A stretch of DNA of 64,000 bases from Diphasiastrum complanatum (Eukaryota > Streptophyta > Lycopodiopsida > Lycopodiales > Lycopodiaceae). The stretch spans positions 61,610,957-61,674,956 of the forward strand of contig CM055096.1 of the NCBI GenBank assembly GCA_029204225.1. Direction: 5' to 3'. This document shows, in pieces, positions 23,501 through 38,500 of the stretch (positions are counted from its first letter, which is position 1; each line of letters opens with the position of its first letter). The notes under the pieces are model-generated. The model did not search any database and was not told where the DNA came from. It was given only the letters and a program-made list of their open reading frames with translations. Position numbers and translations under genes: made by a program.

Positions 23501-26500
23501 CAATCACTGCCAAGAAAATAGTGGCCGATCTCCTACAAAGCTTTTTTGTAGAGCCTCCAACACAGTACATGAGAGAACCAAATCATCAACCCTAAAATGC
23601 TTGCGAGCTACTCTACTTATGCCATTTTGTGGATGATAAATGCCCAATCGCAAATGGCTATCAGTGTATCCATCATGGCCACAATATCAAATGTCCCCAA
23701 GTGGCAAGAACACCATCTTGGAGTAAGAGATGGCCCAATCTATACCAATTGACTCCAAACCAGCCACGCAGCCCGTGAATGCCATTATATAGTGGTAGGA
23801 GGTAGCAGCGTCAAATGCATTGCAAAAATCAAAGTCATAGTTACATAACCCTCTAACTTCATGTAGGTTCTCTAGCCCAAGGTTAATTGTTGATTGATCC
23901 TAGTAAATTAGGGATGTTACATACTTCCCTCCTTAAATGCATTTCAATCCTTAAATATGGACTTATAGAGGAATCACAAGCTACAAAACTCTTGCAAGAC
24001 TCGGCCTCTTCAAAATATCTTATTCAATCCAAATCAAGTACACGGAGTGATTATAATTCATCAATCATTATTCTCCTTGATCTTGTACTTTCGCAGGCTT
24101 TAAAGAACTGTGGATGGTTTGTCATCAACTTTAACTAATCATGCTCGAAAAAGTGTGATCTGATTTCCACAACACATCTGAAGGATTGAATGCACGGTGA
24201 CTCTCTTTGGAAGTACTAGCTTTTCAAACTCAATACCAACTCGAGTTTCCATCCACGGCATGTCGCAAATAGACCTTGAGAATTCTAGATTCTCCCTAAC
24301 TTCCTGTTCCATAAATAGGATCACCTATCGTACTTTCTCACATTGACAAATGCCTATATATCAAGAGTAATAATAATGTATGTTGTGACTCATTTCTATT
24401 AAGTTCCTTTATGGGCCTTTAATTAATAGAACTGGAACTAGGTAATTGTCTTCTTTCATATCAATTCTTACATAGATAAAGTATAAACAGTTCCTTTTAA
24501 ATGAGATTTTCTTTCCACAAAGACAACTCTTTTCCCCCCAGGTGATAGAATTGCTTTTCTACATCTCTGATGGTACTAGAAATATTCTACAACTGTATAG
24601 GTTTACTAGTAGGTTTCTATCCCCAAATTTTTTCATAGACAATTTTGACATTTATCAAATGATCAGACTGATTCATGTCACACCATCTATAGCTCTAGTA
24701 ACGATCCATTTCTTAGTTTAACTTCTTGTAATTAAAGGCTATTATTTGAAACATAAGTCATCCCCAAATGATATCACTATAACATATTTTTGTCCATTTC
24801 AAATCTTAAAAGTCAAGAAACTAATTAATTTCAAATCAGATTTGATGACACTTACCCTTAATGAAATCCATCACAAGATAGCTTAGAAGTGTACTCATTT
24901 ACGGTTTCAATCTACACATATGCGCATCACTTTGCCCTAATCATGAGCATGTCCATATTGGAATGTACCCACCCCAGGATTGACTATTGCACATATTCCT
25001 CCTCCCATAGCCACCTAGACTAATATGTCTACAGATTGATACTATCCCCTAGACTTGTCTTAATCTCATCCAAATTTATAACCATCCAAATACTATAGAA
25101 TGGTTTTATTCAATCAATGAATAGTGGAGCCAATGTTTCACACTACGATTGAGTTTCAAATTTTGGTAACGCTTTTGGCTTAGCCATGGTTTCTTTCAGT
25201 TCTACTTTCAAAAGCATTATATGAGGTTATCTTCATTATGTCCATAAAAGGTCCTAAACAATTAAAATCTAGCTAACCTTAGAATTTTATCAGAACAAAT
25301 TCTTAATATATTGTACTTGACAAAAAACCCTCAAGTAATCGCCTAAAATTTCTAACACCATATCACCTTAGTTTGCCATATACACCAGACTTGATACCTT
25401 TTCAGTATGTTTATTCCACTCTTTGATTCACTTACCAAAATGCCATGGTTTGATGCTATCATTACATCTCTAATCACTCTCGAACACCTGGCCGATTGAT
25501 TTAGTCAGCCTTAGTAAGCACTATTCCATTTCATGAATCCGGGTACAAAAGATCAAATAAGAAGCAAGGGTGTGTCAAGCAAGGCTTCAACCTTTCCCTA
25601 GTCAATCTACTAGCCAATTATCCAAGAGATTGTTGGCTAGCAACTCATAAAGTGGGGATAAATTGAATTGTACTACAGTCTAGCCCCCATACACTTGTCA
25701 ATCTATCCACCCAACTTCCTAGAGTTTAAAGAAAGACAATCACATAGAGCTAGTGAGTTTAAATAATCAACGTTTCATATGTGAAGTCAAACAAACGCCC
25801 TCTAACATGAAGAGACTTGCTACTTTTGAAAATCAGAGATTTTCCACAACTAAAATGATATCCTTGCCTATATGTGCTGTCTCTACAGAGCATGGAATTC
25901 CACTATCTAGGTATCTCACAAATGGTCAATTACTAAACAGACTCCAGTGATTATTGATTCATCACTTATTGGGGTAGGTCTAACTAGTTGATTGATCCAA
26001 TTAGACTTGGCTATCATTTGGCTTGCTATTGTTCGGGCTGACTAACTGATTTAGTCAAGTCCACTTATATCACCTTCCAAGAAAATTTCTGTCTGTTGCT
26101 TCGCAGTTATTCCCACTCAACTAGCATGAGTTTGGCAAAGCCAAGATCACAAGCTTCATTCGCCATCTTTAGTTCTGAATATCTTCAGTTATACTACTTC
26201 ATGAGTCGAGTTTTGTGGCTGGGCCTCTTTTGCAAAGGTGGCTGCCAAGTGTGGAAATTTTTCCCCAAAGAGCAGCCTATAGCTCACGATTTCCACAAAA
26301 AATCGTAGTCATGCAAGAATCTGATCTAATTAAAGCTCAATCAAATCAGCACCATTATTCTGTAAAAATGCTTGAAACATGTATGCTAATCCGCAATGAT
26401 AACCTTCTAGGAAATTGCCTTCAATTCACATACACAAGTATTATCCAAAACATCTCAGCTCCATAGCAATTTCAGCCCAAAATTGTTATAAAAACCCCAA

Positions 26501-29500
26501 GGCTGTGCTTGGCAGATTGTTTCCATTTACAAGCAATTGTGCCAACTTTTAAACATGCAATCAAAGAGAAAAACAGTGAAACTCATGTGTAGCAAAATTG
26601 CTCTGACTAAAAATGTCAAACTCAGTGAGAAGCTGTAAATGTGTTGGAAAAATGGCATGTCTGTCATCCTCTAAAGGAGCACATACCTCTCCCTGGATTG
26701 TTAAAACGAAAGGAGTTTAATTAACCAATGGTTGTACCTCCTCTATATACGTGCCTCATGAACCTCATGTACAAGGTGTCACTGCTGTAGACATGCGTGT
26801 TATGCATTACCATGATCTTTGGACCCATTTATGGAAAACATGAAGTGCTAAAATCTTGAAGAACCTAGAAACTTGAAAACTGATTGTCCGCATATCCAAA
26901 TCGTGATCTACAAAGTGCAACAGGAGCAATTTATTGTAAGAATATAAAGAATGTAAAAACATTCTAACTGGATTGATTTCAGGGATTGGATTGCTGAAGT
27001 GTAAAGTGCCTCAGAAACATCTTATTGCAAAAAATACTGGAAAAGAACACAACAAATCACAAAAAAAATCAAATGCCAAGAGTGAGTAAAATTTGCAAAA
27101 CGGGAAATACCACAATATCAAGGTTATAACAAAAAAGCATGAAAATGACAACCATCACAAAATTTAGCAAAAAAGTGAATCTGTGGTGCCCCACCTACCA
27201 TACTCAGATTGACAGATAATTTACGTAGTATTACGCACACCACATCAAAGAACCCAATTACCATTGTAGAGAAAATTAGAGCCAAAAAATGAAAAATTAG
27301 GGTCTTCTCTTATGAAGCCAAACAAAACTGGCACTCAACATATGGTACCATGACAAGATACCAAGTTATGAACACACTCAAAGATAAAGCATCGCACGCA
27401 GAACAACAAGGTAAGAACATTGAATGAACATCAATCATGGCCATGCAAATTGTAGAGCTTCCTACAAAGAAATCAAGAAAACCAAATCAATCAACAATAA
27501 AATCCTTGTGAAATCCTCCTCATATACCATTTTGGAGGGTTTTGACAAACTGCGAGTACATCATTGATTTTATTGGGTTTTGATTTGGTTTTCTTGAGTT
27601 CTTTGTAGGAAGCTCTACAATGGCTCTTTGTAGGAAAAGTTTGAGTGCAAGTAAATCATCTGCGAGTTTTGTGAGTTTTCTTTTGACATGGATCACATAT
27701 TTTCAGCACATGGCATGCTACCAAAATGAAGTTATGCCATGCTAGATTAGAGTGAGGATTAGAGTGTTGAGATAAGCATTTATTCTTTCAATCATCTACT
27801 AAAAAATTCAAACATGAGTAGAGCAAATTTTTGAAACAAATATTTTAGCCATAACACTCCACTATATTCTACACAAAATTTCACACAATTTTGCTTTTTA
27901 CACCACCTTAGTCCGAGTTGTAATAAGAAAGTTAAGGGCAATCAAAGTTTGGGATAGTTAAAATTTTAGCTCGTGGAGATGGCAAAGGGGTAGCACGCCG
28001 GCATGCTACCCCTTTGCCATCTCCAAGAGCTAAAATTTTAACTATCCCAAACTTTGATTGCCCTTAACTTTCTTATTACAACTTGGATTAAGGTGGTGTA
28101 AAATGTGTGAAATTTTGTGTAGAATATGGTGGAGTAATCAATTTAATCTTTTGGAAATGTTTATATCTAGGCACCAATGCTAGTTGTGGCGTGACAAGAG
28201 GTTAGCTGACCAGTTGTCAAGGTGGCTATTGTGAAGTTGGCTCGAGTGCACTAAGAATGCCCACAAAGAGTTGAATGCGTGGCCCTCCCAAATGCCAGAG
28301 CAAGTCTAGATGAACATGGTTGACCCTTCAACCTATGGATGAGCTAGCAAGATATATCTAGTCTAATTGTGCCTCTGGCCTATGGTGAGACAATCACCTG
28401 ATTCTCATTGTCGAGCTAGCTCTGGAGCTCAAGTCTAGGCCTAGGGGGCTCTTGGACCTCACTGCCAAGAGCTCCAAATCAAAATTGCCCCTATACCATA
28501 GCAACATGGTGTGCCATGGCTAAGTGGAGGCATTGGATGGCAGAATAACTACACAAGTTTTCTTAGTCCAATGTCTGGTCTCAATTCTCCTTACTAGCAT
28601 TAGCTAGGCTCTATGTCTAGCTCATGTCAGTGGCCCGAAGATCAATCAGTGTCAAACTGAATGTACCTTCACCATTTCAGTTTCACCTGTCTTCCAAGTC
28701 TGTTGATAGGAGTGATGACGACCTTTTTCTTAGCGGCATACCTGAGGGTCAAACTTGTGGACAATAGACGCTACTATGGTAATTGGCTTAGTTGGCTCCA
28801 TATTTCCTCTTTGGTTTTGTTTCCATGTTTGGCTTTGTTGGTTATAAATAAGACTTACGATATGTAAGTTGTGTTGAATAGCTTGCTTGGATGTTTTGGG
28901 GCTAGCTCTGTGGAGTTCATGCCCTCAAAGTGCGTCGGTTTCATTGGGCAAGTGGTTGAATGTAGGAAGCTAAGTTGGTTATCCCAGCTCCCTTGAGGAG
29001 TCTACACAAGATGGTGTTCATCAATGGAGGCAATTCCAAATAAACCTAGTTCAACCTAGAATGTTCATGTTGGCAAAAGAAAGGGGCCATCACTTTTGTC
29101 TCTCTCAAAGCTCAAAAGAAAGATTTGAGGGAAATGACAAGTGCAGTTATAAAAAGAGGACTAGTGGACTATGAAAGATACATCAACAAATTTTGTTGCG
29201 TAGTCAAAGACCTATTATTGGATTTTTCCCACCATGGGGACTAACTCTCAACCTACTTAAGGCCAAGTACCACTTATGCAGGTGGACTCAAATTTCCAAT
29301 GAAGAGAAGACAATTGACAAAGTAGCCACTTATATAACATATTTCAAGTGGGAAGTGTTATCAAAAGTTCAAAGGCTTTAGTTTTCGGTTCTCAAACAAC
29401 AATTGGTTGGATTGAATGTTATTTTTTGAGGTCCTCAACGGCTTTTCATGAGATCAAGGTACACTCCATCAAGAGCTAAGGAGAGATCATTACAGTTTGA

Positions 29501-32500
29501 GCCACTTTGATGTGGGCACTCAACCACAAACAGCCAAGCTCATTGCAACCCGCTATGCTATTGGTTTAGTTGGCTTCAACTTTGCTCTTTGATTTTCTTA
29601 CGCAGAAAGTAAACTCTGCAACAGAATATGATTAATATCTTGCTACATTTAAATATAAGAGAAAATACCACATAGTCTGTTGAAGATAAACACCCTAAAA
29701 TCTATTAGAATTAGCTAGCAAGGAACCATTGTTTTAATATTTGTGGCTCAACAATTCAAGTGTTCTTTCTTTTTTTTTATCAAGAGGAACTTAGCATGTT
29801 ATGTAGGGTTATCGAGCTAAAAGATTTTAATCGCAAAAGTTTGTTGGTCATTAAAATTTCTTGTTTCTTTGTCTTTGAGTCTAGCATAGAAGTACTAAAT
29901 GCTTCAAAATTATAATAGGGTAACATATGAAGTTCTTTATTGCCTACTATTAGTTGACAATTGCAATTAATTCATTGGGTTATCGACCAATTAGATTTGG
30001 CCATTTCAAAAAATAAATGGTTGCATCCATGTCCGGTATAGAGGTATCAGAATAGCCCTAGATGTGGATATTAGGTACTCCAGTACACGAGTTTGTTAGC
30101 TACACCTCATTATTCCACTCTAGGCCAAAAATGTAATTAATAACCTTGTGAGGAGCCAACCACACATCTACTGACATGTGGATCTACTGCATGGGTTAGG
30201 CCGCTTACTTCCATGATGCAAAGTATCAATAGTAATGACTTGCATGTAAAGGAATGCAGTAGGCTTGCATGGGCACATGCACAGTCACTACAGGGGCTAT
30301 CTATCCTTGTAGAAACTCGCCCTACTACCAATCCTTAATTGCCAATTCTCTCTCTCTACATCAGTATCCTATCTTATGGCTTGGGGTTGATGCTATTGGA
30401 GATTGATCAATAGCTTCTACTTGATTGGGATATTTGGCCCCATTGTTATTCCTTTGTTTGTATCTTGTAAGCAGGATCTTGAGGTGCTTCTCCTTACAAT
30501 GGTATCAAAGCAAGGCATATGAAGATCAAAGGATTTGGAGTTGGTGAGCTTTTCGTTGATTTTTTGGTAAAGAGCAACCATTTTTCTCTTCCTAGTCGTG
30601 AAAAATCCTCTTTTCTCAGTTTTTAATTTGCTTCTTGCTAAGATCCATCAATATAGGTGTTCTCCATAGCCATATTGATTGTGATCGGATCTATGCGGTG
30701 TTTATGACGGTTTTTTATAGTAATCCAGTTTATGCTTCAACTGCATCGATAGATGCTTGCATGAGGGATTTATGGAAACTAGAAAAATAGTCAAAAAGCC
30801 ATGTTTTTTGAAGGTTTTTTGCCAAGTTTGTGATGCATACAATTGTTGGATTGCTCGGAAACTTTGCATGCATGTTCTCCTACACATTTGAAGTTGTCTT
30901 ATCAGTATTAGGAGAAGAAACAAGCTGTAGAGATCGTGCATGGCCAAAAACGGTCTAAAAATTGATGTTTTTTATGCCTTTTTGGTGATTGGATTTTCCG
31001 AAACCGTAAAGGGATCACTGGTGGAGCTGATGTAGTTTGTTTCACATAGTAGTGCGCCCTCTGGAAAATCCTTTTTTGCTTGTTCTCAGCCCATCTCAGC
31101 CCATACTGAGCCTCAGGACCTGTATGAATGCTTCACTAACCTCTAAGGGACTGTTATAGACTGTTTATGATGCCTCTCTGAGGGCGTAAGAAGAGTAGCA
31201 TGCATTTTCAACATATCACCATTGGAAAAGCACGTCGTCCTACTGCTTTTTTAGCTGTTCTGTGCTCGCACGTGTGAAGCCTAGGTGGCAAGCTGATGTG
31301 GCAGACCTCTTGGAAACTTGTTCTCCCTTACAACTGTGCTTTACAGTGACTGACTTGATGCTCTATAGCTTAAATCGCCTTCTAAAATTTGGCAATTTTT
31401 GAAGCAAAATTGTCAATTTTGTGAATGTGACTCCACGGTTGTGGTTTCCACAAGGCAATTTCAACAGATTCCATCTACTCTAAAAGTAAAAAGAAAAGGA
31501 AACGAGGTCCAGACAGAGCTCAAATATATTTTGACGAATTGGAACAATTGGCATCGGAATTGCAGAAGAAGAAAAAGAATTTTTTTTTGTCTCGTGTTAA
31601 GGATATAAAAGCGAAACTTTGCTAGTTTTGCAACAAGCCTAAACATATGATAAAATTTTGTCTTGAAAGAAAGAAACTTGCGACACAAGTGATCGAGATC
31701 CCTGCAGGAAAAGGTAAAACTTTGGAAAGGAACCTGAATAATTGTGAGTGTGAATGCTTTATACAACTTCCTTCTCGCCTACTAGTTTATTTTGTTTAAG
31801 GCACAATAATGGATCAAGAAGTAAACATTTTATTGCACAGTGGTTCAAGTCATAACTTTATTAATTCTCGTCTTGTGCAAAAACTCAACCTGACATCTGA
31901 GGCCAACAACCACAGAAACAAAGTTTATCTAGCTTTAGAAGCCGAGTTAGAGACTTGGGACGTTAAAGTGCTGAATCTCCCACGGATGATTCAAGATCAT
32001 AGAGAATTAGTTAATTTTCATGTTTTAGACTTGGCATGTACTGATTTAATTTTTGGTTATGAGTGGCTATTTAGTAAATCGCCTTCTCTGACAATTGATT
32101 TTGAGAAGCATATTCTCACTTTCAAGGAGGGTGATAAAGTAGTTACAATTTTTGGCAGTAATTTTGTTCATCCATCAAACGCGATTTCTACAGTTAGTAT
32201 ATTGGAATCATTTGACAATTTGCAATATGAAGTTTTTTCTATGTTTGCAATACCTATTTTGGATTTTTCCAAGATATATCTAAACAATTGTGAATTTTCA
32301 GCGATGCAAAGCTCAGTAACTTTAGATCGAGAACAAACAATGAAAAATCAAATCATAAGTGAATTTCAAGATGTTTTTCCAACTGAACTACCTCATGGTC
32401 TAGGTTAGTAGACCACAAAATAGAGTTAATTCCTAGCAGTCAACCTGTCTTTAGACAACCTTACAAGTTTTCTCAGGAGGAGGAGATAAAGATTACAAAT

Positions 32501-35500
32501 CAAATAGAAAATTATCTGAGGATGGGACATATCCAACCAAGTAAATCACAAACAGGTGCTCATAAATATAATTTACCTAGGATGGACGACCCGGTAGATC
32601 GCTTAGGTGGGGCTAAATACTTCACTAAGATTGATCTTAGAACAGGGTACCATCAGAAAAAAATTACGTCAAAAGATGTGCAAAAAATTGGATTTCGTAT
32701 CAGATTTTGCCATTATGAGTTCTTAGTGCTACCTTTTGGGTTAACAAATGCTCAGACAACATTCCAACAAATGATGAACAATTGATTCAATCCACATTTG
32801 AAAAATAATCTGGTAGTGTTTGTAGATGATATGAACATATAGAACATATCAAAATTGTGTTGACAAAACTCCGTCAAGAGTTCATTTACGTTAAATAATC
32901 CAAGTGTGAATTCTTTAAGCATGAGTTGGTTTATCTAGGTCATAAGATCACTGCTTATGGGATCAAGATTTACGAGGGGTTATTGATTGGCCAATGCTAC
33001 AAACTGTTAAACAAGTTAAATTGTGTCTCGAATTTACATTTTTCTTTCGAAGATTTATTGAGGATTATGCCAAGGTGGCAACACCACTCAATATTTTGAC
33101 AAAGGTGTTGTTAATAGAAATATAAAGAAGAATTAACCTAGTCCGCCTGTTGTTTGGAATGAGGAATTGAATCATTGTTTTGAGAAACTTAAGCCCTGAT
33201 TGTTTCGGGCCCCGTATTACAAATTGCACATCCAGAACAACCTTACATCGTTAGAACTGACACGATTGATATTGCAATTCGGGCAGTTCAATTAGGCCAC
33301 TAGCATTTGAAAGCAAAGAGTTCACTGATCCTTAGTTGTGTTTCACGACGCAGGAAAAAGAATCATTTGCTATAATCCATGCACTTGAAACCTGGAGACA
33401 CTACTTGTATGGTAGTAAGTTTTTAGTGTATATGGATCACCAACCTCTTAAGTACTGAATGTATGGATTCTCGAAACAATATCTTGGAGCATGAGTGGGG
33501 GGTGGATGAGAAGTAGAAGTAGATGTGATGGTTTTTTTTGTTCCCAATTGGAAGGAGAGAAATGAATGATTAGAAAGAGTAGTGCGGGTGATGGTGAAGG
33601 TAGTGATATGGGGAAGAAGAGAGGGTGATCCCATGAGGTAGTCTACCACACTATGGCCACCACTGTGAGGATGACAAGTGAAATCGCTGGATGAAGGCTA
33701 TTTGAAAATGCCATTAAAAATGACAAGCTCATGTGCTTCTCCTAGCTATAAGAAATATTTCCCGTAATCTGTGATAGGCCCATCCCCGTCCGCAGAGTGT
33801 CTCAAGATACCAAGATCGTCATTGTCCAATCTCTTAATACGTAAAGGATCCTGCTCCAAATCATAAAATGGTGTCTGACGTGATCTAGTCCTGGCATTAA
33901 AATCCCCTAGTAATAGAATATGTCCTCTGTCAAAAAACCTGATGATGTCTCTAGACAGATCCATATATGGAGAATCATCCATATATAGAAGATGTGTCCG
34001 GTGGGAAGTAACATACCGTATTATAGATGTCTCTGTCTAGACTTGTAGGCTCCCCTCTAAGCCTGATCCATACACTAACTTTAATGAATGTCTTTATGAA
34101 CCACCTCTAATCCTCTTTGAATAGCATTCTTGTATAAGCATGCCACACCACCAGAACCACGCCCACCTGTTGGTCTAATCTTTGCTATGAAGTCCGATTC
34201 CCAGTGGAAACCAAGAAAGGAAGATAAAGCCCGCTCTGCACTCTCATGCGTCTCTGTGAATAAGAGTATATCACCACTGTCTATGAAGTCAATCAAGTCA
34301 CCTGTCGAGGATGATGTATGAATCTCATTAACCAAATTTTTGGAAACCACATTAGGGCACAGCAATCAAGGGATGGAAAGAGCCTGGAGGACCAATAAAA
34401 ACAAGGCCACATTAATCATTCACTTTAAAACACTTGAGGAGAGATGGTCATTTTTGAGACTTAAAAATAAACTAAGGGGTACAAATTTATTCTTGGATGA
34501 TGACCTCAGCTTCTTGCAAGTGACAGAAAGGAAAAAGGCCTTCGAAGAAGCTAAACAACCGGAAGACGAGTAATCTATAGAGATGCCCAGGTGAAATACA
34601 TCGATGAGAAGAAATAGGAACTTGGGTCTTTCAAGTGTAGGAGCAGCCCAAAGACCCTTCGATCTTCATTGCGTTTTGGTGTTTGGAACTTAGTTCAAAA
34701 AACTACAATTTATTTTACAGAACCATTACTTCACACTATAATTGAAATAACATCAAGTGGTCTTGCACTAAACGAGACACACAAAGGAATAACCTATCCT
34801 AGAATGTAGACCTTGTAGGCTTTACTCACTTCACTATATCCAACAAAAATACCTCTTCTTGAAGATGGATCCTCCTTGGTCCTATCATCAAGAGTAATTT
34901 TGACATAGCATGTGCATCCAAAGGTTCTTAGAAAGTTGACACTCGGCCTCCTCTTGAATAGCATCTCAAAAGGTGTCCTTCCATCCTCACCATTAGTCCA
35001 CCCCCTCTCTCCTCCACCATAGTCCAACACAAAAAGGGGGGGCAACGCTCTCCCTCCTGCAATACCCCCCTTCCTCCCCTAGCTCTCCCTCTTGGAATTC
35101 ATCAGTCCCCTTGCCTGCTGTGCAGGCAAAATGCTGCATGTGCAATACGCAATTGTCTTGCCTGTTGCACGTACCTATCTGCTGGCTGCGTAGGTAGCAG
35201 CCATGCTGCCTACCACACAGGCAAGCACACAGGCAAGCAGTTTTGCCCCTTGCCTGCCCCTTACCCATCTTCTCTACTCCTGCTCCAGCTCATGCTCATT
35301 TCTTCTTGGCAAATTGACCAATTCAAATCCAAATTCCAGTTCTTGAAACAAGAAATTTCACAATTGAAAGCAACAGTAGCTACCTGTGTCAATGAAAAGA
35401 ATTTGCTGCGATCCAAAATTGTATTACTAAAGCAGTCACGTGGCAGATACAACGAGCAAGTTGCTTTTTGGAATCTACTACCACAAAGCTGTGTGAATTG

Positions 35501-38500
35501 GACAATTAAATCGAGAAATAGAAGGAGGCCATTTCTTGGGCAACCGTTTTGAAGACAAGCACCAAACCACTTGCTTGTAGGAAATCAAAGTGCCAAGATC
35601 CTTCTAACATTCAATCTCCATATACAAGAAGAAGAAAAAGAGGAAGAAGAAGAAGAAAGGGAGAGGGTTAGGCGCCCTCAAGGAGAGAGAAAGTAGTAGC
35701 AATGCTTGAAAGGGAATGAATTACAAATGAACAAAGAGTACATATAAATAGGCCTTCCAAGGGCCTAGACTCTTCCAAACCCTAAGTTCTAGAACCTTCC
35801 AAACCCACTTCTAATTATAGGGCACCCCCAAAAGTCAAGATAGGGTCCCTTAACATAATTAGACTTTACTTAGACTCACGAGTTACTACTAGACCAAAAT
35901 TGGGTCCAACTTAACTAAAACTGACTTAACATGGTCTAAATAATAAACCTAACCCATGGTTACACAAGTCTCGACCTTTTGGGTCAAAGTAACCTATGGG
36001 AAACTAACATTATCATTTATTATTTCTAACACCCTCCTTAAATGATAATGTAAAAACAAAAAATGAGGCTGTCCAAGCTTAATGCCGCCAAAAAAAAAAA
36101 AAACTTCAGCTTGAAGTAGTCGAAGTAGCCGAAATCTCAGCCCCAATCATGCCCGATGTAGAAGAGATGTAGAATACGAAGTGCTCTAGCATCAAGTTGA
36201 AGAGTGAAGACAAGCATGCTCCATCCAAAGTTAGTAACCAAAAAACCAGCCACAAGCCGAAATATGGATTTGCAATCCATCAATGGTTCCCACATGACTC
36301 CATAAGTCTTCTTACCACAAGAAACATAAAGAAGAGTATGATACTCTTTTATCATCACATCCTCCCGAATCTTACTATCAATGATCTGCTCACCAGCACT
36401 AGGTAAGGCAACACCGTCATCATAAGAAGTAAGCATTAAAACAGGAAAATCAGCATAAGGTATTGATTTTGGTGAGGTATGTGTGTTTCCTCCAAGGTAA
36501 AAAGATGCTTTGCTATCCTGCAAAGACTCGGACAGCCAACAAGAGGCTGTAGCAGGCTGTCCAACAGCCACAAAGTGTTCCAAGTTTGGACCTTGCTGTC
36601 CAAAAACCTTCCGCAGGCCGTTCCCAATGCATAATAGGATGCTCACGATGTAACATAGGCTGAAAATGATCAATAAACCATGGCTGAATCTGCTGTCCAC
36701 CATCTTCAAGAAAAAAACTAGCAGCTTGCCACTTTGAACACCCAAAAAATCCAGCAACACGCCACTTTGAACCAATGTACTAATTGACATGATTTTTCCC
36801 CCTCCTCCATTAGTACAAAATGGCTTCAAAGAATGCTTGATTTCAGCCTTTTCCAAAACATTAACTTGAGAAGCTTGCTCATAAAGTTCTTCACTAACGC
36901 ATCCATCATTTGCAACAAATGGCTCAAGAGAAGAAGAATGCTCTACCATACCAACATTCCGGTGCAAACTTGTACTTGTAGACAGACAATGATCAAACCA
37001 ATGAAAGAGCTTGATCGTCACGTTGATGCCAAACCTCAGCTTGCAACTCCATGAAGAATAGTTGGTGCCATCCAACATATCTTCGCCCGAACAAGTACGA
37101 ATTGCTCCCAAATCTCTTGCCATAAGAACTAGCCAAGAAGATAAACTTTTTCAAACTCTAAATGTGCCCTAAAAGACTCAAAAACCAGCAAGTATCAAAT
37201 CTGAAAAATCAGCACCGGAATGTGTGAAACCACACATTAGATAGATGCAGGAACTCGCCCTCCTACAAGCCTTGTGTGCTGAAAATTTCAGCCTGAAATT
37301 GCATTACAAACTCAAAAAACCAACAAGCAAAGAATTAGGTTAGCCTCCAACAAAGCTTTTTTCCGGAACCCTTCTTTCTTGCCAAAAAGTGTGAATTGTA
37401 CACACACGGATAAGGCTGTTGCAACACCCTACAAATGGTAATATGCTGTCCAATTTTCAGCCTCGGAATGTGATTGGATCATCACAAAAAATTTAGCGCC
37501 TTCTTCCACACCTGGAAACAAGCAAAAAGAAGCGGATCTTCACTTTGTAAAATTAGCGAGAGTGCTGATTTTCCAGCCAAATCAGAAGAATAGAAATTGC
37601 TTGTAGATGGGCGCCTTCCTGCAAAGGAGCAAATATGAAAAATAGGGCAGCAGCGGACCAACGGAAGTAGGATAAACCTACACGGATGTGGGCGACCTAA
37701 AAGAAGCCCCTAAGAAGATAATTAATGGCGCCTTCCTGCAACCTGAAAAATCAGCAAACAACAACCTGATTTTTAGGCGCCCAAAATCTTGTTATCTTCT
37801 TTGATGTGTGGCGCCCTCCTGCAAAACGGAAAAGAGTCAAAAAACGGATTTTCACTCCAACAACAAAGGTGCTGAATTTTTGTGATTCCTAAGTGAAGAC
37901 GATCTCTTTTGGTAGGGCGCCCTAAATCAAGCATAGAAGATCCATGGCTCTGATACCATGTAGGAAATCAAAGTGCCAAGATCCTTCTAACATTCAATCT
38001 CCATATACAAGAAGAAGAAAAAGAGGAAGAAGAAGAAGAAGAGGGAGAGGGTTAGGCCGCCCTCAAGGAGAGAGAAAGTAGTAGCAATGCTTGAAAGGGA
38101 ATGAATTACAAATGAACAAAGAGTACACATAAATAGGCCTTCCAAGGGCCTAGACTCTTCCAAACCCTAAGTTCTAGAACCTTCCAAACCCACTACTAAT
38201 TATAGGGCACCCCCAAAAGTCAAGATAGGGTCCCTTAACATAATTAGACTTTACTTGGACCCACGAGTTACTACTAGACCAAAATTGGGTCCAACTTAAC
38301 TAAAACTGACTTAACATGGTCTAAATAATAAACCTAACCCATTGCTCCCGTCATTTTAGCCACTCTCTTGAAAGAAGATCTAGAGAACAAAAGGCTCAAG
38401 ACATTAGGGTTCAGGTTATTGCTGATACACAAGATGCTATTGTGGAGGCAAAACAATTTCTTGAAACCACATTGGATCACCATACTTTAGGGGTTCGATA

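Noticed and set aside
24139-24324. 61-codon minus-strand frame considered as an N-terminal vasohibin exon
   Set aside because: No vasohibin similarity. The true upstream exons were found at 39.7-40.4 kb.
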